NCBI GenBank assembly: GCA_964419335.1
Contig: CAYQOX010000008.1
Span: 1 to 64,000, forward strand
Length of the DNA: 64,000 bases
Source: CAYQOX01 sp964419335
Lineage (GTDB): Bacteria > Hinthialibacterota > Hinthialibacteria > Hinthialibacterales > Hinthialibacteraceae
Reading direction: 5' to 3'
Every line of letters begins with the position of its first letter. Position 1 is the first letter of the stretch. Position numbers and translations under genes: made by a program. Shown here piece by piece: positions 35,117 through 42,700 of the stretch. The notes under the pieces were generated by a model that was not told the origin of the DNA, ran no database searches, and was given only the letters and a program-made list of their open reading frames with translations.

Positions 35117-36433
35117 ATGTCCAAAAAGAAGCAAGCGATGAAAAAGGCTGGAAACATGCATCGGCGGCAATTTCTTGGTTATAGCGCGGCTGCAACCGCT
35201 GGATTATGGATCACCTCGGGATTGGGGGCTCAGGAAGGTCCTAACGAGAAACTGAACATTGCGGTGATTGGAATTGGTGGACAGGGACGTAGCAATTTGA
35301 ATGGTGTTTCTTCCCAAAATATCGTCGCCCTATGCGATGTGGATGATGAACGTGCGGGAGATGCCTATGATAAATTCCCCAAAGCGAAAAAATACTATGA
35401 TTATCGCCGTATGTTGGACGAAATGGACAATGAGATCGACGCGGTGGTAGTGAGTACCCCGGATCATACCCACTTTCATCCATCTATGATGGCTATGGAT
35501 TTAGGCAAGCACCTCTATTGTGAAAAACCCATGGCGCATGCAGTTGGGGAAATACGGCAAATGACCGAAATGGCGCGTAGAAAAGGGGTAGCCACCCAGC
35601 TGGGAGTGCAGCGGCATACGATCCCCAATATGCATCGCGTGGTCGAGATTATTCAATCGGGCGCGATTGGGGATGTGACCGAAGTTTATTCATGGAAAGG
35701 CGGAAGTCGCGGTATGCCGGATATGCCGGATGAATTCCCGCCGGTGCCGGATCATTTGAAGTGGGATCTTTGGTTGGGACCGGCAGAGTATCGGAAATAC
35801 AGTCCCGCCTATTGTCCCTATAATTGGCGTTTCTGGTGGGATTATGGTACCGGAGAAACCGGAAACTGGGGATGCCATATTCTCGATATCCCCTATTGGG
35901 CGCTGGATCTTAAACACGCGAACCATGTCAAAGCATGGGGGCCTCCCGTAGACGATGAGCGTTCGCCTAAGGAATTGTTTACTACCTATATCTTCCCCGC
36001 ACAGGGGAATTTGCCTGAAGTGAAACTACATTGGAATCATACCAATAAAACTCCCGAGATTATGAAAGAAAACAGTATTCCACGTGATGGGAATAATCTT
36101 TTTGTTGGTACGGAAGGTTTTCTACTCTGTGGTTTTAATAATCGGGAACTTTACCCAAAAGAAAAATTCGCTGATTTCGAAGAACCGGAACAAACGATTC
36201 CATCTTCGCCTGGATTCCGGAAAGAATGGATTAACGCTTGCAAGGGTGGAGAGCCGGCGACCTGTAATTTTGATTACACCGGGCCCTTATCAGAAACGGT
36301 CCTGTTAGGGAATACCGCCTATCGTGCCGGCCAAAAAGAATTCGATTGGAAATGGAAATCCATGGAAGCGGTAGATTGTCCCGAAGCGGAACCTCTTATC
36401 CGTCCAACCTATCGTGAAGGTTGGGAAATGTAA
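35117..36433 (+). CDS. Tat-exported Gfo/Idh/MocA oxidoreductase
   Basis: The 438-residue protein has a twin-arginine leader (HRRQFLGYSAAATAG, about 15-30) and is probably exported folded with its cofactor. The N-terminal NAD(P) site reads VIGIGGQGRSN (about 50-60). The family catalytic motif is YCEKPMAH (about 134-141), with Lys137 as the expected key residue. Length fits family members from Planctomycetes-like bacteria that act on sugars. The exact substrate is unknown. GAGGAG lies nine bases upstream of the ATG, and a strong terminator follows. Confidence 0.9.
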   Translation: MSKKKQAMKKAGNMHRRQFLGYSAAATAGLWITSGLGAQEGPNEKLNIAVIGIGGQGRSNLNGVSSQNIVALCDVDDERAGDAYDKFPKAKKYYDYRRMLDEMDNEIDAVVVSTPDHTHFHPSMMAMDLGKHLYCEKPMAHAVGEIRQMTEMARRKGVATQLGVQRHTIPNMHRVVEIIQSGAIGDVTEVYSWKGGSRGMPDMPDEFPPVPDHLKWDLWLGPAEYRKYSPAYCPYNWRFWWDYGTGETGNWGCHILDIPYWALDLKHANHVKAWGPPVDDERSPKELFTTYIFPAQGNLPEVKLHWNHTNKTPEIMKENSIPRDGNNLFVGTEGFLLCGFNNRELYPKEKFADFEEPEQTIPSSPGFRKEWINACKGGEPATCNFDYTGPLSETVLLGNTAYRAGQKEFDWKWKSMEAVDCPEAEPLIRPTYREGWEM

Positions 36434-36468
36434 CCTCCATTTTTCTTAGATAATCATAAGTAAAGCTG

Positions 36469-36510
36469 CGGCTCCCGAGTTTTGAATCAAGTTCGGGAGC
36501 CGTTTTTTTT
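36469..36510 (+). terminator. Intrinsic terminator after the Gfo/Idh/MocA gene
   Basis: A perfect 10-bp GC-rich stem (CGGCTCCCGA/TCGGGAGCCG) with a 14-base loop is followed by eight T. Confidence 0.93.
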
Positions 36511-36617
36511 CAATCTCCATTCCTCTCCAAATAAAAATATTGCTCTTTTTGATGAAAAGTGAAATAAAATAGAGAACCGCTCGTATCAGTATATAAAAGT
36601 ACTTCGTTGGAGAAATG

Positions 36618-37211
36618 ATGAGGGAAACAGAGGCTGACGCCTATATCATTCAATGCGTTCAGAATGGTGACCGAGAGGCTTTTCGCGTATTGGTTCAGCG
36701 TTACAGCGGATTGGTTTTTCGAATCGCTTATTGCATGTGCCGCAACCAAGAAAATGCCCAGGATGCGGTACAGGAAGTGTTTTACCGAGCCTATCGCTCC
36801 ATGGATCGTGTGGATGCAGCCCAACCCTTTAGCGCCTGGTTAAGGCGAATTACGGTGAATTATTTGTTGGATCAAAAGAAGAAAAAGCAACTGCAAATGG
36901 TGCCGATCGTGAATGAGAATAATGAGGATATCCCGATGGAGGACGAGAGCGAGAATCCCCGTGAGCGTCAGGCGAAAGAAGATCATTTGCAGCTGGTTCT
37001 AAATGCTATGGAACTCTTGCCAGAGAAATACCGTATGATTCTTATGCTGCGGCATTTTGAGAATTTGAGTTATGAAGAGATTGCAGAAACGCTCTCACTT
37101 CCCATAGGGACGGTCACTGCGCAAATTCATCGTGCGAGGAATAAACTTGCGAAGGTGCTTACTCCCATGCGGAACGAATTGATGGTAAATGGTGGATACG
37201 TCCGTGGATGA
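36618..37211 (+). CDS. ECF-type RNA polymerase sigma factor
   Basis: The roughly 197-residue protein has sigma region 2 (QRYSGLVFRIAYCMCRNQENAQDAVQEVF, about 27-55) and region 4 (LPEKYRMILMLRHFENLSYEEIAETLSLPIGTV, about 133-165), the two domains of extracytoplasmic-function sigma factors. It heads a run of four closely spaced genes. The second of two adjacent ATG codons (36618) has GGAG at a suitable distance. The neighbours (a single-helix protein, LiaF-like and PspC-like proteins) suggest an envelope-stress regulon. Confidence 0.93.
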   Translation: MRETEADAYIIQCVQNGDREAFRVLVQRYSGLVFRIAYCMCRNQENAQDAVQEVFYRAYRSMDRVDAAQPFSAWLRRITVNYLLDQKKKKQLQMVPIVNENNEDIPMEDESENPRERQAKEDHLQLVLNAMELLPEKYRMILMLRHFENLSYEEIAETLSLPIGTVTAQIHRARNKLAKVLTPMRNELMVNGGYVRG

Positions 37212-37244
37212 TAGACAAATCATAAATATGAAGGGGTGGAGATC

Positions 37245-37838
37245 ATGAATCAACATAATTCATGGGATCCGGAACAAGAGAATTTCGACGAGAAGATGTT
37301 TTTCTCCGAGGAAGAACGTGACGAGTGCCGTGAAATTTTGGATCGCATTGAATTGACCCTCAATACGATAGAATTGCCGTCTCCGCCGCCGGGATTGGTC
37401 GATGAGGTAATGGATTATATCGAGTGGCGGGAGAATCGGCGGTTATGGTTTTTGCAGTTGCCGGGGATCTCGGCCGTGGTCGAAAGCGGGAAAACCCTGT
37501 ATCGCTATATGAGCAGAATTCAATGGCCCATGATGCTGCAACGTGAATATCTCCCTGTAACCCTGACGGTGTTCGCTATCTTGTGGAGTGTTTTTCTTAC
37601 ACCACGTTTGGAGGCAGGGCAGATGGAGCCCTATATTACACGGGCGAATCAGGTTGCGGATACCTTGTTGATCAAGGGAGAAACGATCACCAATCAAGTG
37701 CGTCTTATGGCGGAGGAATGGATTCAGAAAACTCAGAAGGTTTCACCTATATCAAACGATGAAGAAAAAGTGAAAGAATCGAGTACAAAAACTCGTATAA
37801 ACTTTACAGATCCTATTATGAGCAGGAAGACGACTTAA
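37245..37838 (+). CDS. Single-pass membrane protein, candidate anti-sigma factor
   Basis: The roughly 197-residue product has an acidic cytoplasmic N-terminal half, one membrane helix near residue 100-118, and a polar outer part. Its place directly after an ECF sigma gene and its topology fit an anti-sigma factor. However, the usual zinc-binding HxxxCxxC motif is absent, so this is an inference from position. The ATG at 37245 follows a purine-rich AAGGGGTGGAG; a GTG three codons earlier is possible. The LiaF-like gene follows after 13 nt. Confidence 0.7.
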   Translation: MNQHNSWDPEQENFDEKMFFSEEERDECREILDRIELTLNTIELPSPPPGLVDEVMDYIEWRENRRLWFLQLPGISAVVESGKTLYRYMSRIQWPMMLQREYLPVTLTVFAILWSVFLTPRLEAGQMEPYITRANQVADTLLIKGETITNQVRLMAEEWIQKTQKVSPISNDEEKVKESSTKTRINFTDPIMSRKTT

Positions 37839-37851
37839 GGAGCGAACCAAC

Positions 37852-38730
37852 ATGGGTACTACGAATCAATCCCAAAAATCCCCTTTTCTTGCAGGGTTAT
37901 TATCGGCCATCTTTCCCGGCTTGGGGCAATTTTATAATGAGCAGGTGAACAAAGGTTTGTTAATTTTATTTTTGTTTCTCGGTTCGGGATTTCTGATGGT
38001 CCTTATTCGGCAGCCTTTCTTTTTAGATCCTTTTGGATTGATTTCTGGCCCGCCATCTCCTCATCCTCCATTCAATATTTTTAATCCAGTAAAAATGGGA
38101 AATATGGGGCGGATGATGCCCATGCTTTGGTTTTTTTTGGTAGCACCCATTCTCTATATATATTCCATCGCGGACGCGGTCATTGACGCAAATCGTAGAA
38201 ATGAAGGGAAGCAAACCATACGAGCCGCTTCGGTACGCTCGACGACTTCAGAGACGGAGGATGTTATGAACCAACAAGAAACATTACGAGAAGAAGCCCA
38301 TAAAACTAGGGGGCAGGCCGTTGCGGAAGAAAAAGAAGAGGGTACGTCAAAGAGAAAGAAATGTCGTTCTCTTTCCGCCAAATTTGTACTTGGTTTGATA
38401 CTCGTTCTTATTGGTACTTTTGCAATCTTGCCGGAATTGCGCATCGATATGACTTATTGGTGGAATCTCCTATGGCCTGTGATTCCTTTATTATTGGGGC
38501 TCCGGTTGTTGAAAGATTATATGTATGAACGAGAGCAAGGGCAATTTATTTTGGGGATGATATTTAGTTTGATCGGGGTGATTTTCCTAATGGAAAATTG
38601 GCAAATTTTGCCGATGTGGTCGATCATCATTCATTATTGGGAATTCGCTCTAATTGGCTTTGGGTTGCTGCTGATGGTAATGGATTCGTTTGAACGTCGT
38701 ACGTATCAAAGAAAGAGAGAATCGGAATAG
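37852..38730 (+). CDS. Membrane protein with TM2-like and LiaF-like parts
   Basis: The 292-residue protein begins with FLAGLLSAIFPGLGQFYNEQVNKG, a pattern of TM2/DUF5683-type helical hairpins. A charged cytoplasmic linker follows (about 120-170). It ends in a four-helix part (about 173-275) like the LiaI/LiaF-TM (DUF5668) domain. LiaF-type proteins sense or dampen cell-envelope stress signalling. AAGGAG lies nine bases upstream. It lies between the anti-sigma candidate and the PspC-like gene. Confidence 0.78.
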   Translation: MGTTNQSQKSPFLAGLLSAIFPGLGQFYNEQVNKGLLILFLFLGSGFLMVLIRQPFFLDPFGLISGPPSPHPPFNIFNPVKMGNMGRMMPMLWFFLVAPILYIYSIADAVIDANRRNEGKQTIRAASVRSTTSETEDVMNQQETLREEAHKTRGQAVAEEKEEGTSKRKKCRSLSAKFVLGLILVLIGTFAILPELRIDMTYWWNLLWPVIPLLLGLRLLKDYMYEREQGQFILGMIFSLIGVIFLMENWQILPMWSIIIHYWEFALIGFGLLLMVMDSFERRTYQRKRESE

Positions 38731-38755
38731 ATTAGAGAAATAGGAGAAATGAATC

Positions 38756-39253
38756 ATGATGAACAATCAATCTTATAATACAATGAATCAACAACCAGAA
38801 GATGCAGAGCTCAACAACCTGACCGAAGATTTAGAACAATGTTGGCAGGCTTATACGCGTTGTCGGGATGCCGCTTATGCTTTGGAAAAACGTAATGAAT
38901 TGTCGCCGGAAGTTATTCGCACCATGAAAGAAGCAGCTAACCAGCAATTCAAAGATCATGTGTATGATGTGCTGCAAAAGTATTCCAGTGAAGAACCGGT
39001 TCTAGAAGAAGAGGAATTGATCGAGGAAAAAATAGAAGAAGAAAAGCAACGTAAGAAAAAGAAAGGGAAACGGCTCTATCGCTCAACCGATGACAGGATG
39101 ATCGGTGGAGTATGTGGTGGATTGGCCGAGTATTTTGATATCGATAGCACGATTGTACGGGTTATCTTTCTCGTGTCATGTATTTTCTATTTGATAGGCG
39201 GGATTGCTTACGTGGCGATGCTTTTTATTGTACCGCAACGGGAAGATACATAA
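38756..39253 (+). CDS. PspC-domain protein
   Basis: The 165-residue product has a Glu/Lys-rich helical N-terminal part (about 15-105). A PspC domain follows (RLYRSTDDRMIGGVCGGLAEYFDID, about 106-130), with a membrane region at about 138-160. PspC proteins take part in the phage-shock response to membrane damage. The extra N-terminal coiled part is longer than in plain PspC. It is the fourth gene of the ECF sigma operon, and a hairpin follows. Confidence 0.9.
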   Translation: MMNNQSYNTMNQQPEDAELNNLTEDLEQCWQAYTRCRDAAYALEKRNELSPEVIRTMKEAANQQFKDHVYDVLQKYSSEEPVLEEEELIEEKIEEEKQRKKKKGKRLYRSTDDRMIGGVCGGLAEYFDIDSTIVRVIFLVSCIFYLIGGIAYVAMLFIVPQREDT

Positions 39254-39275
39254 GGAGCAATAATAATGGGATGAG

Positions 39276-39312
39276 GGGGGAGAATCCTGTGATTTGCGTT
39301 TTTCTCCCCCTT
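39276..39312 (+). terminator. Hairpin at the end of the ECF sigma operon
   Basis: The stem GGGGGAGAA/TTCTCCCCC (39276-39284 and 39302-39310) with a 17-base loop lies 23 nt after the PspC gene. The following U-tract is poor (TTCC). Confidence 0.5.
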
Positions 39313-39391
39313 CCTTGGAGCGGAGAAGGAAATACACTTAAAACGTGAAAAAGTTATTGAACAATCTTGATAATTTGTGGTTAATCTACTG

Positions 39392-39736
39392 ATGTTTAAA
39401 GAGGAAAAAAATCCTGTAAGTAAACGTCGTCGGGAGTATGAAAGAGGGTTAGCACGTTTTCTCGAATACCTCGATATTTTTCTTCGTCGGCAAACCTTGC
39501 CCGACCGTTATGATATTCGCTTAGAAATTGAATCTATTCCTAGTTTACGTAAGTTAAATATTGAGTATTCGTTTGAGCCTCCCGAGGAAGAAGAAGGATT
39601 TTTCTTTTTGTTAAAGGAAGATTACGAGCGTTATGATGACGTGATCCCTTCCAATATAGAAATCACAACCCAGCCGCTTTCCATGGCAGAGGTAGACAAC
39701 CTGGAAAAACATATTTCTCGCCAAAAACCAGCATAG
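39392..39736 (+). CDS. Hypothetical protein, about 114 residues
   Basis: A mixed charged protein with an Arg/Lys-rich N-terminus, a segment of beta character (YDIRLEIESIPSLRKLNIEYSF) and an acidic patch. No known family, signal or membrane helix. The ATG at 39392 lacks a good ribosome-binding site, as does the GTG at 39377. It converges with the giant fusion gene. Confidence 0.5.
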   Translation: MFKEEKNPVSKRRREYERGLARFLEYLDIFLRRQTLPDRYDIRLEIESIPSLRKLNIEYSFEPPEEEEGFFFLLKEDYERYDDVIPSNIEITTQPLSMAEVDNLEKHISRQKPA

Positions 39737-39747
39737 AATTGGCTCGA

Positions 39748-39771
39748 TCGGGCGAGAAATCACTCTCCCGA
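39748..39771. terminator. Possible bidirectional hairpin between convergent genes
   Basis: TCGGGCGAG and CTCTCCCGA pair over nine positions with one mismatch around a six-base loop, followed by AGGTTTTCG on the plus strand. Confidence 0.35.
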
Positions 39772-39791
39772 AGGTTTTCGATCCTCTTATC

Positions 39792-42700
39792 CTATCGCAA
39801 ACGCAGCACCCGGTTCATGTGCAAATCGGTTACCAGCAGCTGATCTGTTCGTGTGTAGGTGATACCCACCGGACGTTGTAAGCGTGTTCCCTGGACATCG
39901 GTCGTGATTTTACCTGAGAGTTCGCCCTCGGAGGTATAGATATGCACACTACGTTCATAGGGATCGGTCATATAAATGATGCCGTCGGGGGTGCTGGTGA
40001 TATGTCCTTCAAAACCACTCGTGCCATCCCAAGAGGTTTGGATTGGCCAAATGTGCAAAAGCTCTCCTTGGGGGGTATACACCTTGAGGCGTTTGTTTTT
40101 GCCATCAACGACAATGACGTTCCCGTCGGGAAGAATATCAATACCAACCGGTTCGAGAAAAGCGTTTTCTGAATTGCCTCCCCCATTTTTGCCCCAGGTT
40201 TGATTGAGTTGGCCATCGGTGGTCATTACTTTGACTTGGTGATGGCCGGTATCGGAGATGTAGAGCACTTTCCAGGTGGGGTGATAGGCGATCCCCCGGG
40301 GACCGAAGAAATCCAACTTCGCGGCTCCGATGTAAGAGCCGTTTTTATCAAGCCGAACAATGCGGTGATTCCAAGTATCAGTGATATAAATGTCTCCTTC
40401 GCGTTGATCAATGGTAACATCGTTGGGTTCCATGAATTGGCCTTTGCCATCCCCTTTTTCGCCCCCTTTCCACAAATAATCACCCTTATTATCGAAGACT
40501 TGTATGCGATGGTTGAGGGTATCGGCGAGGTAGATACGGTTTTTGGGACCTTGTTCCAATCCCCGACATTCTTTGAATTCTCCGTTCTTCGTACCCGTCG
40601 CACTATGGAGCATATTTTTGCCTTTTTCTTGGTTTGAAGTTTCGGAGTCTTGTTGGGCTTGGGCGACTTGGGTGGATGGGGTCGTCATTCCGTATTCCTC
40701 GTTCAGCGTTTTATTGATCCGGAAGACGGAGGTCTTTCCCAGGCGATAAATTAAGTTGAAGAGATCGCCCCATTCTTCAATACGATTGAGCGTTTCTTCG
40801 CTCTGGGAAAGGTTGTGTTCCAGTTCACCAAATAAGAGATAATCGAGATCAAACCGACCGATGATACGTTCGATTTCTTCGCGCTTTTCGGTTTGGAAAA
40901 ATAAACGCTGGGCACCGACACGGATATTACGTTCATTATTAAAATGGATGCGTTCACTAACATGATGATCCCAGCCAAGCAGGGTGGGCAGACCTGTGTG
41001 CGTGGCAAAACGGGCGGTTTGACCGTAGCCGGGGCCGTGGGCTTCGATCGTGTTGGGTGTTTCGTTGATGAATTGGTGGAGCCAATGAATGGTGCTATAG
41101 GCTTCGTAGTTTTCTTGCCGCATCCATTCCAGGCCGTTCAAGGTTGGTGTGTTCCCGCGGGCTTCTTGGACTTGTGCTCGGCTGGATTGAGTGACCACCG
41201 CGGGGGCGATCACGGCAAAGGGAATTGTCAGGAAAATCAGGATAAATAGGAAGCCAAGATAGACACCGCGCATCGAGCCTACGAACCAAGGATGGAGGTG
41301 TTCCTTCATGGCTTTGAAACGCTGCAGGGTATAGAAAATACCCAGTGCAGCAAACATAGAGAGATAACGCCAGACTTGCAGGTTGAATTTAAAGTCTGTG
41401 TTGTATCGGTGGCGTGGTTCTGACCATTGTTCCTTGACGTAGAAAAATTCAATGCCGAGGGACAGTCCTAAGCCAAGTACACCGAGAAGCAGGGCGAAAA
41501 CCATACCAGACTCACGCTTTTTGTTCCACATCATAAAGAACATCACGATGAGGAAGGGTAGAAATAAGCCGACCACACTGTAATCCATCGGTTTTACCCA
41601 ACCTACATAAGGCGGGTAATCAAACGGATGAGGCGGTGGGTAATTGAATGGATTGGTTTGCGTCACCCATAAAGCGAAAGAGAGAGTGAGGATAAAGAGA
41701 ATCGCGAATGAAAACGAACGCAGCAGAGAGACGGTTCCATTGTATCGAACAATAGCCAAGAAAATGATGCTAATGAGGATCGGGAAAAGAAGATGCGCCC
41801 AAAAACCAAGATAAGCGCTGATGGGGGTGTTGCCTTCGGTCATAAAGCGAATTTCGCTGATCCGCGAGACAAAGTTGAAATGGAAGGGTAAGTATAAAAG
41901 CACCGCAAGGATGATCACGGATAAGAAATGGCCAAGCGGGAAACGCAGCAACGATTGCAGCGATGAAGGTGTACACCAGTGGATGCGTTCATCTCCCGGA
42001 TTCATGAACTTGGATTCACGCCAGAACTTAACTCCGACAACGAACAAGAGTCCCAGCAGAAGGCCGGGAAAATCCCAAGTGTTAGTGCAAATGACCGTAC
42101 CTAAAAGGAGTGCGAGAAAGAAAGTGACAGCCGATTGATGAGAGAATGGGGTTTCGTTCCGTGGCCGGGCGAAATAGGCGTACATTAATCCCAAGAAAGC
42201 CAGCGTGAACGGGACCACTACCATGTGAGCATGAAAATCCATGTAGAGATGAGTCCAAAAAGGAAACTCATTGGCGACGCTTCCCAAGAAGATATCGGTA
42301 CGCGACTGCCAAAAGATCAGGTCCCATTTCAATTGACTTATTTGCTGTTGAATTGAATCCGAAGCGATACCGAGGTAGGTCATTAAAGAATAGAGCATCA
42401 GTTTAACAACCCCATAGATCCCTACCAGGCAATCTTTCCAATCCACTTGAGCGAACCAGATGGTTTTCCCTTCGGGATTGACCTGTTGGCGTATGATATT
42501 GATGTAGCTAATGATATGCCCGGCGAAGAGGGTTAGATACAAGCCTAAAAATGAGACCCAAACCCTGCGGCAGAGTGCAAAGATCATGGCAAAGATATTG
42601 ATACCTACCAAGGCGGAGACGGTCGCGCCAGCAATGTTAAAAAGATATTCCGGGGTGAGGCCGATCATACGTCCAATGATGGAAAACACCGCGTGGCCGT

